64,000 nucleotides of DNA, taken from contig NZ_CP060418.1 in the NCBI RefSeq assembly GCF_014298075.1, forward strand, positions 2,170,001 through 2,234,000, written 5' to 3'. The position numbers and the translations under genes are program-made. Of the stretch, positions 1-8,890 are shown one piece after another. Origin of the DNA: Enterobacter sp. JUb54 (GTDB lineage: Bacteria > Pseudomonadota > Gammaproteobacteria > Enterobacterales > Enterobacteriaceae). The first letter of the stretch is position 1, and every line of letters starts with the position of its first letter. The notes under the pieces are model-generated. The model did not search any database. It was given only the letters and a program-made list of their open reading frames with translations, and was not told where the DNA came from.

Positions 1-670
1 CCCACGCGGACAGCTTATAAGGACCGCTGGTCACCATATGCTGCGGTTTGGTCCACTGCTCGCCAAAACGGTTCACCAGCACTTTATCAATCGGCACCAG
101 CGAAGGGTGCGCCAGCATCGCCAGAAACGCGGCGTTCGGCTGCGTCAACGTCACTTCAAAAGTGGCATCATCAATCGCTTTCACGCCCAGCGTTTCCGGC
201 GCTTTTTTCCCCTCGGCAATCTCCTGCGCATTCACGATGTGCATATTGCCGGGATAGCTGGCGTACGGCGACGCGGTCAGCGGCGATACCAGGCGTTGCC
301 AGCTCCAGACAATGTCCTGCGCGGTGATGGCGGTGCCGTCCGACCAGGTGATGCCTGGGCGTAAATGGAAGGTCCAGACGGTGTTATCTTTATTATCCCA
401 CTTCTCCGCCAGCCGCGGCTGGATCTCACCTTGCGGCGAGACGCTGACCAGCCCCTCAAACAGATCGCTGATGATATTAAACTCAACATCGCTTTCGACT
501 TTATGCGGGTCCAGTGATGCCGGTTCGCTGCCGTTATTTCTGACCAGCTCCTGCTTTTCTGCCAGCACCGTACCCGGTGGCACCTGGGCGGCGAAAGCCG
601 TTGCCGTCGAGCAGAGTAAACCGATAGCCAGTAATGCTTGTGTGATGTGATTGTATTTTTGTGATTTCAT
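1..670 (-). CDS. OppA-family peptide ABC transporter substrate-binding protein (partial, C-terminus off the window)
   Basis: Periplasmic solute-binding protein of the OppA/MppA family (SBP_bac_5), which delivers peptides to an inner-membrane ABC importer. About 223 N-terminal codons are visible, from ATG at 670; the rest lies left of the window. A Sec signal peptide ends near TAFA-AQ (residue 28). The mature start carries the family pattern LAEKQELVRNNGSEP, SLDPHK, DLFEGL, VWTFHLRPG, WSDGT, TAQDIVWSW and TASPYASY. It resembles E. coli OppA but differs clearly from it, so it is probably a paralogue. No permease gene is visible, so its transporter partner is unknown. It is divergent from yccA. 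Confidence 0.9.
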   Translation of the reverse strand, partial: MKSQKYNHITQALLAIGLLCSTATAFAAQVPPGTVLAEKQELVRNNGSEPASLDPHKVESDVEFNIISDLFEGLVSVSPQGEIQPRLAEKWDNKDNTVWTFHLRPGITWSDGTAITAQDIVWSWQRLVSPLTASPYASYPGNMHIVNAQEIAEGKKAPETLGVKAIDDATFEVTLTQPNAAFLAMLAHPSLVPIDKVLVNRFGEQWTKPQHMVTSGPYKLSAW

Positions 671-938
671 ATCCCTTGCCTTTATTACGCTTCGTTTGTA
701 CCCTCTCCACACTTAGCCACAGAATGGCAATAACGCAATATTTTTCAGTAACCTATCAGATTCCGATCTGGTTCCTGATGCCAAACGCACAAACGCACCG
801 CCTTAGCATCATTTATTAGAATAAAATGCTATGACATTGCGCTGTGAGGCAAAGTAAAGATGGGTAAAAGCACTATGGCTTCTGGCGTGGTTTTTTTATG
901 CTTCGTTATTAATTACATCTGTCATAAGAGAGTGACTC

Positions 939-1598
939 ATGGATCGTATAATTACGTCGTCGCGTGACCGTTCATCGCTGCTCAGCACGCACAAAGTTCT
1001 GCGGAACACCTATTTCCTCCTCAGTCTGACACTGGCATTTTCCGCTATCACAGCGACGGCCAGTACGGTACTGATGTTGCCCTCTCCGGGGCTGATTCTG
1101 ACGCTGGTCGGGATGTATGGTCTGATGTTCCTGACCTATAAACTGGCCAACAAACCGACCGGGATTCTGGCGGCGTTCGCCTTTACCGGCTTCCTGGGAT
1201 ATATCCTTGGCCCGATGCTGAATGCCTATTTGTCCGCGGGCATGGGCGATCTGATCGGCCTGGCGCTGGGCGGTACCGCACTGGTGTTCTTCTGCTGCTC
1301 GGCCTACGTGCTGACCACGCGTAAAGACATGTCCTTCCTCGGCGGTATGCTGATGGCTGGCGTGGTGGTGGTGCTTATCGGGATGGTGGCGAACATCTTC
1401 CTGCAGTTGCCGGCTCTGCACCTGGCAATCAGCGCGGTGTTTATCCTGATTTCTTCAGGCGCAATCCTGTTTGAAACCAGCAACATCATCCGCGGCGGCG
1501 AGACCAACTATATCCGCGCTACCGTGAGCCTTTACGTGTCGCTGTACAACATCTTCATCAGCCTGCTGAGCATCCTTGGCTTCGCAAGCAGAGACTAA
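939..1598 (+). CDS. yccA: YccA, Bax inhibitor-1 family membrane protein, FtsH modulator
   Basis: Inner-membrane protein of 219 residues with about seven hydrophobic segments and a short cytosolic N-terminus ([12 protein letters not shown]), the E. coli YccA length and layout. In E. coli, YccA is a substrate of the FtsH protease; stabilised forms inhibit FtsH, for example when SecY is jammed. Its N-terminal tail is the FtsH entry signal. The start is ATG at 939. A strong rho-independent terminator follows 20 bases after the stop, so it is probably monocistronic. Confidence 0.95.
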   Translation: MDRIITSSRDRSSLLSTHKVLRNTYFLLSLTLAFSAITATASTVLMLPSPGLILTLVGMYGLMFLTYKLANKPTGILAAFAFTGFLGYILGPMLNAYLSAGMGDLIGLALGGTALVFFCCSAYVLTTRKDMSFLGGMLMAGVVVVLIGMVANIFLQLPALHLAISAVFILISSGAILFETSNIIRGGETNYIRATVSLYVSLYNIFISLLSILGFASRD

Positions 1599-1618
1599 CC
1601 TCTCCTACCGTAGTTCAC

Positions 1619-1647
1619 AGGCCCTGCTTATGCGGGGCCTTATTTTT
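1619..1647 (+). terminator. Rho-independent terminator of yccA
   Basis: AGGCCCTGC, loop TTAT, GCGGGGCCT (one G-U pair), followed by TATTTTTT. It lies between yccA and tusE, both on the plus strand. Confidence 0.85.
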
Positions 1648-1686
1648 TGCTAAACTGCCGCCAGTCTGAACGGTATGTGAAGAATT

Positions 1687-2016
1687 ATGTTTATCTTTGA
1701 AGGCAATGAAATAGAGACCGATAGCGAAGGCTATCTGAAAGATACCACGCAGTGGAACGAGGCAATGGCGGTGGTTATCGCCGAACAGGAGGGCATTACC
1801 CTCTCCGTCGAACACTGGGAAGTGGTGCGCTTCGTGCGTGATTTTTATCTGGAATTCAACACCTCACCGGCTATACGCATGCTGGTGAAGGCGATGGCCA
1901 ATAAGTTTGGCGAAGAGAAAGGCAACAGCCGCTATCTCTACCGTCTGTTCCCGAAAGGCCCGGCCAAACAGGCGACTAAAGTTGCCGGCCTGCCTAAACC
2001 GGTGAAATGCATCTAA
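1687..2016 (+). CDS. tusE: TusE, sulfurtransferase for tRNA 2-thiouridine synthesis
   Basis: DsrC/TusE-family protein of 109 residues. It accepts persulfide sulfur from TusBCD and passes it to MnmA for 2-thiolation of wobble uridine-34 in Lys, Glu and Gln tRNAs. The conserved C-terminal arm with the active Cys108 (ends VKCI) is intact, and the stretch [16 protein letters not shown] is typical of the family. The start is ATG at 1687. The 3' end overlaps convergent acyP by four bases. Confidence 0.96.
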   Translation: MFIFEGNEIETDSEGYLKDTTQWNEAMAVVIAEQEGITLSVEHWEVVRFVRDFYLEFNTSPAIRMLVKAMANKFGEEKGNSRYLYRLFPKGPAKQATKVAGLPKPVKCI

Positions 2017-2294
2017 TACAGAATGGCAAACTTTTGCCATTCTCTGGTGGGTTGATGAGGTTCCGTATTCACCCTGTCAACCCGCGCACTACGCGGTCCG
2101 CCCGCCTGTAGCCACGTAATTAACGCCGCCACCTGCTCCTCTTCGCCGCAGGCCAGCACTTCCACACTGCCATCGTCAAGATTACGCGCGTAACCCGTCA
2201 GCCCTAAGCGTAGCGCTTCCCGCTGCGTCGAGTAGCGAAACCCCACGCCCTGAACGGAACCATAGACCCACGCCATGGTGCAGATTGTCGCCAT
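2013..2294 (-). CDS. acyP: Acylphosphatase
   Basis: Small cytosolic acylphosphatase (EC 3.6.1.7, E. coli YccX/AcyP) of 93 residues that hydrolyses carboxyl-phosphate bonds such as acetyl phosphate or 1,3-bisphosphoglycerate. The signature [11 protein letters not shown] carries catalytic Arg20, and [12 protein letters not shown] carries Asn38. The start is ATG at 2294. It is convergent with tusE, with a four-base overlap at the stops. Confidence 0.95.
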   Translation of the reverse strand: MATICTMAWVYGSVQGVGFRYSTQREALRLGLTGYARNLDDGSVEVLACGEEEQVAALITWLQAGGPRSARVDRVNTEPHQPTREWQKFAILY

Positions 2295-2345
2295 GATTGC
2301 TCTCCTTTTGTGGCTACCTTTGATGCTGAGAATAGCAAACTTTTG

Positions 2346-3134
2346 CTAACGCACATGCTTCGGCAACAGGCCGTAATGCTGACGAAAGCGTGCGGTAAAA
2401 CGAGAACCGGACTGATAGCCGCTGTTGCGTGCGATCTCGCCGATGGGCAGCGAGGTCGATTGCAGCTGGCCTAATGCGAAAGCCATACGCACCTCCTCAA
2501 CAATCAGGCGAAAGCTTTGCGACTCCAGTTGTAAACGGCGGCGTAACGTCGATTCGCCGAGAAACAGCATCTTCGCCACCCGAGGCACGCTCCACTCGTC
2601 CGCCGGTGACAGCATAATAATTTGCCGCACCTGGCCCGTCAGATCCTGTTGCCGCTCATGCAGTAACGGCCCGGCGTACCCCGCCTGCTGCAACGCCAGC
2701 AGCAACCCCATCGCCTGGTGATGTTGCAGCTCCGTCGATAAGCCGCCGCGAACCGCCTGCAGGACGTTCTGCCACATAAACGATAGTTCCGGCGTGACCG
2801 GCGCGCACAGGGAAGTTAGTCGACCAGGCGGCGGCTCATTCAGATATCGCGCTTTAAAATCGGCCAACAGCTCAGGCGTCAAAGAGAGCAAATCGGAACA
2901 AAATAAGCCATTCTCCGGCTGATTAATCACTTCGAGTTCGATGTCAGCGGGCAGGATGATCAGCTGCTGCGGTGTCGCCAGCATCTGGCTGGCGCCCTGC
3001 ACGATGATCTTGCTCCCACGATTCACCCGACACAGCGCCGGCGAGAACAGCCTGACGCGGTGCAGTTTATAGAGCCGACGGGAGGTAATTTCCGCCGCCG
3101 ACAATGCATTATGCTGAAAGTGAATATTGTGCAT
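2346..3134 (-). CDS. AraC-family transcriptional regulator
   Basis: 262-residue regulator with an N-terminal sensing region (1-150) and a C-terminal AraC double helix-turn-helix (about 165-262). The first HTH is in WSVPRVAKMLFLGESTLRRR and the second in IGEIARNSGYQSGSRFTARF, followed by the usual FRQHYGLLPKHVR end. The layout resembles GadX/GadW-type activators, but the ligand and targets are unknown. It lies 30 bases downstream of the PEBP-like gene on the same strand, so the two are probably co-transcribed. I know of no counterpart at this place in E. coli K-12. Confidence 0.9.
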   Translation of the reverse strand: MHNIHFQHNALSAAEITSRRLYKLHRVRLFSPALCRVNRGSKIIVQGASQMLATPQQLIILPADIELEVINQPENGLFCSDLLSLTPELLADFKARYLNEPPPGRLTSLCAPVTPELSFMWQNVLQAVRGGLSTELQHHQAMGLLLALQQAGYAGPLLHERQQDLTGQVRQIIMLSPADEWSVPRVAKMLFLGESTLRRRLQLESQSFRLIVEEVRMAFALGQLQSTSLPIGEIARNSGYQSGSRFTARFRQHYGLLPKHVR

Positions 3135-3164
3135 CTGGACTCTCTGTAACCCGCTGTCTGTCGT

Positions 3165-3719
3165 TTAGCGCCCCGACATTGCCGTCAGCTGCGCGCTGGC
3201 AATAACATGGCTGCGAACCATAAACCCGACTAACGCGCCGCTGGCCTGTGCATCAATGGGTAACGCTGGCGTATCCAGTGCCCACACCGTAAAACGGTAA
3301 CGGTGAGGTTTATCACCAGCCGGAGGACAAGCGCCGCCAAACCCGGCGTAACCAAAGTCATTTCGTCCCTGCACCGCACCAGCAGGCAGTTTAGCGTTAT
3401 TTTTATCTCCGGCACCAGCAGACAGGTGGGAAACCGTCGCGGGGATATTCACCACCGTCCAGTGCCACCAGCCGCTGCCGCTTGGCGCATCCGGGTCGTA
3501 GGCGGTTATCGCGAAACTGCGGGTGCCTGATGGCGCATTTTCCCAGGCCAGTTGAGGCGAAATATTGCCACCAGAACAGCCAAAGCCCTGAAACAACTGC
3601 GTTACCGCCAGGCCATCGCCCTCCCGCATATCGCTGCTGGTGACGCGAAATGAGGCTGCCGCTGCGCTGGTACTAATAGCCACTATCAACATTGCTGCGA
3701 GCCGGGATCTTGTTTTCAT
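3165..3719 (-). CDS. Secreted YbhB/YbcL-like PEBP-family protein
   Basis: 184-residue phosphatidylethanolamine-binding-protein family member. A Sec signal peptide is visible (MKTRSR, hydrophobic core, cleavage near AAA-SF around residue 22), so it is probably periplasmic, as E. coli YbcL is. PEBP motifs are present: GNISPQLAW (51-59), DPDAPSGSGWWHW (75-87) and a C-terminal PHRYRFTVWAL. Two cysteines (C48 and the one in GGACPP) could form a disulfide. The start at 3719 has AGGAC eight bases upstream; an in-frame upstream ATG at 3749 would spoil the signal peptide. Its physiological role is unknown. Confidence 0.88.
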   Translation of the reverse strand: MKTRSRLAAMLIVAISTSAAAASFRVTSSDMREGDGLAVTQLFQGFGCSGGNISPQLAWENAPSGTRSFAITAYDPDAPSGSGWWHWTVVNIPATVSHLSAGAGDKNNAKLPAGAVQGRNDFGYAGFGGACPPAGDKPHRYRFTVWALDTPALPIDAQASGALVGFMVRSHVIASAQLTAMSGR

Positions 3720-3908
3720 CGTATTGTCCTCCATTGGGTGAGGAAACACTGTAAGATCGACCGCGGTTTTTTATTGTGCCGAAGCGTCTGCATTTTGTGC
3801 CGAAACGCTCAGCTGTCGCCCCGCTGGAAAGATGCTTGCGCCAGCCACTTGTGCTAACCTACGCGCCATTTTTCGGTGCCGACATTCCCGTTGCTTAAAG
3901 GTAGCCCC

Positions 3909-5111
3909 ATGACAGATTCCATTTTCCCCCGCTTAGTGTTATCCAAAGGACGCGAAAAATCCCTGCTGCGTCGCCATCCCTGGGTGTTCTCCGGCGCCAT
4001 TGCCCGTATGGAAGGTAAAGCCCGTTCCGGCGAAACCATCGACATCGTCGACTCGCAGGGAAAATGGCTGGCCCGTGGCGCCTGGTCGCCGTCATCGCAG
4101 ATTCGCGCGCGCGTCTGGAGTTTCGATCGTCAGGAAACGATTGATACCGCCTTTTTCGAACGTCGCCTGCAGCAAGCGCAAACCTGGCGCGAATGGCTGG
4201 CCGCCCGCGACGGCCTCGACAGCTACCGCCTGATCGCCGGCGAGTCTGACGGACTGCCGGGCGTCACAATTGACCGTTTCGGTAACTTCTTCGTCCTGCA
4301 GCTGTTAAGTGCCGGTGCCGAATATCAGCGCGCCGCCATCGTTAGCGCACTGCAGACCCTGTTCCCGGACTGCTCGATTTACGATCGTAGCGATGTCGCG
4401 GTGCGTAAAAAAGAAGGTCTGGAACTGGCACAGGGCCTGGTCACCGGTGATCTGCCACCTGCGTTACTGCCGATCACCGAGCACGGCATGCAGCTGCTGG
4501 TCGATATTCAGGGCGGCCACAAAACCGGCTACTACCTCGATCAACGCGACAGCCGACTGGCAACCCGTCGCTACGTCGCCGATAAACGCGTGCTGAACTG
4601 CTTCTCTTATACCGGCGGTTTCGCCGTCTCCGCGCTGATGGGCGGCTGCCGTCAAGTGATTAGCGTTGACACCTCCCAGGAGGCACTGGACGTTGCGAAG
4701 CAAAACGTTGAGCTCAACAAACTGGACCTTGCCAAAGCCGAATTTGTCCGCGACGACGTATTTAAACTGCTGCGTAAATATCGCGATCAGGGTGAGAAGT
4801 TTGACGTGATTGTCATGGACCCGCCAAAGTTCGTCGAGAACAAAAACCAGCTGATGGGCGCCTGCCGTGGCTATAAAGATATCAACATGTTGGCGATTCA
4901 ACTGTTGAATCCCGGCGGCATTCTGCTGACCTTCTCCTGTTCCGGTTTGATGGCGACCGATTTATTTCAGAAAATCATCGCCGATGCCGCAATTGACGCC
5001 GGACGTGATGTACAATTTATAGAACAGTTCCGTCAGGCTGCCGATCACCCGGTGATTGCAACCTACCCGGAAGGGCTGTATCTGAAAGGGTTTGCCTGTC
5101 GCGTCATGTAA
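3909..5111 (+). CDS. rlmI: 23S rRNA (cytosine1962-C5)-methyltransferase
   Basis: RlmI (YccW) of 400 residues adds the 5-methyl group to C1962 of 23S rRNA using S-adenosylmethionine. An N-terminal PUA domain ([23 protein letters not shown]) is followed by a connector region and a Rossmann methyltransferase domain with [13 protein letters not shown], the catalytic-loop motif [11 protein letters not shown] and FSCSGLM. The start at 3909 ([11 protein letters not shown]) gives the normal family N-terminus with three or four extra residues; an upstream in-frame ATG at 3876 is less likely. It is divergent from the PEBP-like gene. Confidence 0.96.
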   Translation: MTDSIFPRLVLSKGREKSLLRRHPWVFSGAIARMEGKARSGETIDIVDSQGKWLARGAWSPSSQIRARVWSFDRQETIDTAFFERRLQQAQTWREWLAARDGLDSYRLIAGESDGLPGVTIDRFGNFFVLQLLSAGAEYQRAAIVSALQTLFPDCSIYDRSDVAVRKKEGLELAQGLVTGDLPPALLPITEHGMQLLVDIQGGHKTGYYLDQRDSRLATRRYVADKRVLNCFSYTGGFAVSALMGGCRQVISVDTSQEALDVAKQNVELNKLDLAKAEFVRDDVFKLLRKYRDQGEKFDVIVMDPPKFVENKNQLMGACRGYKDINMLAIQLLNPGGILLTFSCSGLMATDLFQKIIADAAIDAGRDVQFIEQFRQAADHPVIATYPEGLYLKGFACRVM

Positions 5112-5170
5112 CTTGAAAAGTGAAACCTTGCCCGCATATAGCAGGTAATGACGTTTCCCAGGAGGTGCTT

Positions 5171-5488
5171 ATGATTGCCAGCAAATTCGGTATCGGGCAA
5201 CAGGTCCGCCATACGCTATTGGGCTATCTTGGCGTGGTGGTTGATATCGATCCACAATACTCGCTCTCCGAGCCTGAAGAGGACGAAATTGCCGCCAATG
5301 ACGAACTGCGCGCATCTCCCTGGTATCATGTGGTGATGGAAGATGAGGACGGACAGCCGATCCACACTTATCTTGCGGAAGCGCAGTTGAGCAGCGAAAC
5401 CAGCGATGAACATCCGGAGCAGCCGTCCATGGACGAACTGGCCAGAACAATTCGCCAGCAGCTGCAGGCGCCGCGGCTACGTAACTAA
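5171..5488 (+). CDS. hspQ: HspQ, hemimethylated-DNA-binding heat-shock protein
   Basis: 105 residues, the exact E. coli length, in the YccV/HspQ family. In E. coli it is heat induced, binds hemimethylated DNA, affects DnaA stability, and acts as a specificity factor for Lon. Visible family features are [36 protein letters not shown] and HTYLAEAQL. The start at 5171 follows the strong Shine-Dalgarno AGGAGGTG. It lies 60 bases after rlmI and shares a bidirectional terminator with convergent yccU. Confidence 0.95.
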   Translation: MIASKFGIGQQVRHTLLGYLGVVVDIDPQYSLSEPEEDEIAANDELRASPWYHVVMEDEDGQPIHTYLAEAQLSSETSDEHPEQPSMDELARTIRQQLQAPRLRN

Positions 5489-5504
5489 GATGTCGCTAAC
5501 ATGA

Positions 5505-5530
5505 AAAAACCCCGCCGTGGCGGGGTTTTT
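5505..5530. terminator. Bidirectional terminator between hspQ and yccU
   Basis: A GC stem built on CCCCGC/GCGGGG is flanked by a run of A on one side and T on the other, so it can stop transcription from either direction between these two convergent genes. Confidence 0.9.
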
Positions 5531-5532
5531 AT

Positions 5533-5946
5533 TTACTTCGACAAACCCAGGCGCGGAATTTCAATCGCCGGGCAGCGATCCATCACCACGTTTAGTCCCG
5601 CCTCACGCGCCAGCACGGCAGCCTGCTCGTTAATGACGCCCAGCTGTAACCACAGGGTTTTGGCGCCAATCGCGATGGCCTCTTGCGCGACGCCCAGGGC
5701 AGCATCTGAGTTACGGAATACATCAACCATATCCACCTTCTCCGGCACGTCGCCGAGCGTAGCATAGCCTTGCTGTCCCAGTAGCGTGGTGCCGGCGACT
5801 TTCGGTGAAACCGGGATCACGTGATACCCCTGCTCCAGAAGGTATTTCATCACCCGATAGCTGGGCCGGTCGGGTTTGTTACTCGCTCCCACCAGCGCAA
5901 TCGTCTGTGTTGAGTTCAGAATGGCTGCGATATCGTTCTCTTTCAT
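5533..5946 (-). CDS. yccU: CoA-binding-domain protein YccU
   Basis: 137-residue protein made of a single CoA-binding Rossmann domain like the one in succinyl-CoA synthetase alpha. Visible motifs are TIALVGASNKPDRPSYRV near the N-terminus, GYHVIPVSPK, and LWLQLGVINEQA. The biological role is not established. The start is ATG at 5946 with AGGAT upstream. In E. coli csgI (yccT) separates yccU from mgsA; here only about 150 bases do, and csgI is absent. Confidence 0.92.
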   Translation of the reverse strand: MKENDIAAILNSTQTIALVGASNKPDRPSYRVMKYLLEQGYHVIPVSPKVAGTTLLGQQGYATLGDVPEKVDMVDVFRNSDAALGVAQEAIAIGAKTLWLQLGVINEQAAVLAREAGLNVVMDRCPAIEIPRLGLSK

Positions 5947-6100
5947 TTTATCCTCCCGCTATTTAGCCCAAGTGTAAGCTAATCCAGGCGAACGGGCCAT
6001 CCATCCTAACTTACGGATGCGTCAAAATTTTTCGCCCAGACGCTTGCAGCAGCAGTCACTTCCAGTAATCTGTCTGCAGGTCAAAATGTGGAATGAAATT

Positions 6101-6559
6101 ATGGAACTGACGACACGTACGTTACCGGCACGCAAACATATCGCGCTGGTTGCTCACGATCACTGTAAAGATATGCTGATGAAATGGGTTACGCGCCACC
6201 AGCCGCTGCTGGCCCAGCACGAACTCTATGCAACCGGCACCACCGGTAACCTGATTTCCCGGGCGACCGGGCTTGAGGTAAACGCGATGCTGAGCGGCCC
6301 GATGGGCGGCGATCAGCAGGTTGGCGCGCTGATCTCGGAAGGGAAAATCGATGTGCTGATTTTCTTCTGGGACCCGCTCAACGCGGTACCGCACGATCCG
6401 GACGTGAAAGCGCTGCTGCGCCTGGCGACGGTCTGGAACATCCCTGTCGCTACCAATGCGTCAACGGCCGACTTTATTATTCTGTCGCCGACCTTCAATG
6501 AGCCGCTCGATATCCTGATCCCGGATTATCAACGTTACCTCGCCGAACGTCTTAAGTAA
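6101..6559 (+). CDS. mgsA: Methylglyoxal synthase
   Basis: MgsA (EC 4.2.3.3), 152 residues, converts dihydroxyacetone phosphate to methylglyoxal plus phosphate, a bypass that relieves sugar-phosphate stress and is inhibited by phosphate. The active-site residues are all present: Asp71 in SGPMGGDQQ, then Asp91, His98 and Asp101 in [14 protein letters not shown]. The start at 6101 ([21 protein letters not shown]) matches the family; in-frame upstream starts would add a tail the family lacks. It is convergent with helD. Confidence 0.97.
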   Translation: MELTTRTLPARKHIALVAHDHCKDMLMKWVTRHQPLLAQHELYATGTTGNLISRATGLEVNAMLSGPMGGDQQVGALISEGKIDVLIFFWDPLNAVPHDPDVKALLRLATVWNIPVATNASTADFIILSPTFNEPLDILIPDYQRYLAERLK

Positions 6560-6564
6560 GTCCG

Positions 6565-6590
6565 GCTGGCGGCGAGTCCGCCAGCTTCTT
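6565..6590. terminator. Hairpin between convergent mgsA and helD
   Basis: GCTGGCGG, loop CGAGT, CCGCCAGC is an eight-base perfect stem followed by TTCTT on the plus strand. The T-run is modest, so this is a probable mgsA terminator; for helD it would lie just past the stop codon. Confidence 0.6.
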
Positions 6591-8643
6591 ACGGTTTTCT
6601 CGCCACCGGCACATCAAGCGCTTCTAACATTTCGACGAAAGGTGAAGGCTGGGCTTTGTTGAACAGCAGCCAGACGCGCAGCCGCGCGCGCGTCATCGCG
6701 ACATACAACAGACGTCGTTCTTCGGCATCAGGGAAATCCTCCGGCTGCGGCAATAACGCCTGCTCCATGATCGATTCGCGGGCTGGTGCCGGAAACGCAT
6801 CGTCGCCCTCCTGAAGCCCCAGAATAATCACGTAATCCGCCTGCTGGCCTTTGCTGGCATGAATAGTCATGAAATCAAGCTGCAGATGCGGCCAGCGCGT
6901 GGCGGCTTTTTCCAGCGCCTCGGGCTTCAGGTGATGGTAACGGGCCAACAATAGGATCCGCTGTTCCGGCTTTGCATAGCCGCTGAGCTTATCCAGCAGA
7001 TCGTCGAGCTTGTCGTCTGCCAGCAGGGTCACCGCCTTTTTATCTCCGGCAGTCAGGCTGTTCAACGGTTTACTCATCTGGTGCGGGTTTTGCTGGATAA
7101 AGCCGTTCGCCACCTCGCCAATGCGACCGTTAAACCGGTAGGTGGTATCCAGCGCGCAGCAATCACCCTCACCAAAATAGTGGTTGAAGGCCGTTGTCAG
7201 AGAAAGCTGCGCTCCGCTAAAGCGGTAAATGGCCTGCCAGTCGTCGCCAACGGCAAACAGTGTGGTCTGGGCATTCTGGCGGCGTAAAGCGGCAAGCAGC
7301 GCGGCACGCTGGGGCGAGATATCCTGAAACTCATCCACCAGGATGTGCTTCCACGGACTAACAAACCGACCTTTATCCAGAATATTCACTGCCTGGTGTA
7401 TCAGCCCGGAAAAGTCGACCGCATTTTCCTCTTTCAGCGCCGTTTTCCACGCTTTCAGCAGCGGTGCCATCAGCTTAACGCGCTTGCCGAACAGATCGCG
7501 CACCGCTTCTGGCGCCCCGGCGATCATCTCGGCTTGCGAACCTCCGTGCATGCGCATCAAACTGACCCAGCGATCGAGGCGGCTGGCCATCCGCCGTTGT
7601 ATTTTCTTGTCCTGCCAGAATTCGCCGTCCGGCACCTGCCAGTCCATCTCTTCTTCCAGCCACTGGCGCCAGCCTTTTGCCTGTGCTTTTTTCTCCTGGC
7701 ACTGCAGACGCCAGTTTTTTAACAGCAAGGTCTGACGCGCGGAGCTATCGCTCTCCAGCTTGCTGATGGCGGGCACTTTTTTGCTGCCTTGCTGAATAAT
7801 ATGCAGCGCCAGCGAGTGAAAGGTGCGTGCTGTAATATCGTCAGAGCTCAACCGCTCGCGGATGCGCTCGTCCATTTCCTGGGCGGCCTGGCGACCAAAC
7901 GCCAGCAGCAGGATCTGGTCGGGAGCGGCTTCGCCTCGCGTCAGCAACCAGCCGGCGCGGGCAACCAGGACCGACGTTTTTCCGCTTCCGGCACCGGCCA
8001 GTACCAACAGCGAGCGCTCGCCGTTTACCACCGCTCTGGCCTGCGCCGGGTTAAGCGGTGAGGATTCTATCCCGGCAAAAAAGCCGCTGTACTGTTCCAG
8101 CATCGCCTGAGTAAACGTCTGGTTATGGGCAAGGCGCGCGGTTTCAGTATCGGCCAGCCAGCCCTGGCACTCCTGCCATAGCTCACGGCAGTTATCAAAA
8201 GCATCGAGGCGGCTGGTCGGCATCGGCAGCCCGGCGAGCGCCCGACGAATTTTTCCCTGTACTTCAACAACCTGTTGACGGGTCAACCATTTGCCTTCTG
8301 CGCTGGCGCGACCCGCATCCACCAGCAGCTGGCGAAGAACATCGGCGGAAATGTTGCTCATTTCCGAACTCCACTGCTGCCAGAACGTATTCAGGTGATG
8401 AAAGAAACGTTGCGTCTCATTCCATTCGGTTCCGTGCAAACGCACCACTTTGCTGTCCGGCAGAACGAACTCCAGCTCGCCCCACACCAGGCCTCGCTTG
8501 CAATGAATGGACAATAACTGATTGAAAGGTATGATATATTCATGGTTATCACCAGATACCTTTACTCCGGCGTTGAGCAGTTGCACCCTGTCGTAAGGAT
8601 GCTGTGCCATGCGCTTGCCTAATGTTGTCGCTTTAAGTTCCAT
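6589..8643 (-). CDS. helD: DNA helicase IV
   Basis: HelD (EC 5.6.2.4), 684 residues, the E. coli length: a UvrD/Rep-type superfamily 1 3'-5' helicase linked to the RecF recombination pathway. An N-terminal extension precedes the motor. Visible motifs are the Walker A GAGSGKTS (217-224), VDEFQDISP, GDDWQAIYRFSGAQ, TIHASKGQQADYVI and the C-terminal VAMTRAR. The start chosen is ATG at 8643 (MELKATTLGKR), as in E. coli. The frame stays open upstream to 8748, but that extension runs towards an ERIC repeat and is not coding. Confidence 0.96.
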   Translation of the reverse strand: MELKATTLGKRMAQHPYDRVQLLNAGVKVSGDNHEYIIPFNQLLSIHCKRGLVWGELEFVLPDSKVVRLHGTEWNETQRFFHHLNTFWQQWSSEMSNISADVLRQLLVDAGRASAEGKWLTRQQVVEVQGKIRRALAGLPMPTSRLDAFDNCRELWQECQGWLADTETARLAHNQTFTQAMLEQYSGFFAGIESSPLNPAQARAVVNGERSLLVLAGAGSGKTSVLVARAGWLLTRGEAAPDQILLLAFGRQAAQEMDERIRERLSSDDITARTFHSLALHIIQQGSKKVPAISKLESDSSARQTLLLKNWRLQCQEKKAQAKGWRQWLEEEMDWQVPDGEFWQDKKIQRRMASRLDRWVSLMRMHGGSQAEMIAGAPEAVRDLFGKRVKLMAPLLKAWKTALKEENAVDFSGLIHQAVNILDKGRFVSPWKHILVDEFQDISPQRAALLAALRRQNAQTTLFAVGDDWQAIYRFSGAQLSLTTAFNHYFGEGDCCALDTTYRFNGRIGEVANGFIQQNPHQMSKPLNSLTAGDKKAVTLLADDKLDDLLDKLSGYAKPEQRILLLARYHHLKPEALEKAATRWPHLQLDFMTIHASKGQQADYVIILGLQEGDDAFPAPARESIMEQALLPQPEDFPDAEERRLLYVAMTRARLRVWLLFNKAQPSPFVEMLEALDVPVARKP

Positions 8644-8736
8644 ATAATGCCGAATATCAATCAGGTTGGATGTTTTCAAGTTTAACCGCCTGCGACGAGG
8701 TGCTCCAGCGTAAAAAACGTTACAATGGTCGGGTCT

Positions 8737-8863
8737 TATACCCGGCATACTGCAAGTTGCAGCACAGCGGCAGGTGGGCGAACCCCGATGAGCGTACTCA
8801 GGTCAGTCGTTCAGGTAAGCGAGCATCGCCAGCGCACAGGCAGCCTGAAGTATGACGGGGATA
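8737..8863. repeat. ERIC element, 127 bp
   Basis: An imperfect palindrome with TATACCCGGCATACTGCAAG at the left end and, read in reverse, TATCCCCGTCATACTTCAGG at the right. The core holds the degenerate ERIC segment CCCCGATGAGCG...CAGGTAAGCGAG. The length is exactly 127 bases, the classic ERIC size. It lies between divergent helD and yccF, 27 bases before the yccF start, so it is probably carried in one or both 5' leaders. Confidence 0.87.
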
Positions 8864-8890
8864 TTATCTCCAGGACTGAACTGAGGGTTT

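Noticed and set aside
671-938. A serine tRNA gene (serT) near yccA, as in E. coli
   Set aside because: I looked for the tRNA-Ser sequence between the OppA-like gene and yccA and did not see it; it may lie left of the window.
8643-8748. A longer helD starting at 8748
   Set aside because: The extra 35 residues would come from leader DNA reaching into the ERIC repeat, while the start at 8643 gives the known HelD N-terminus.
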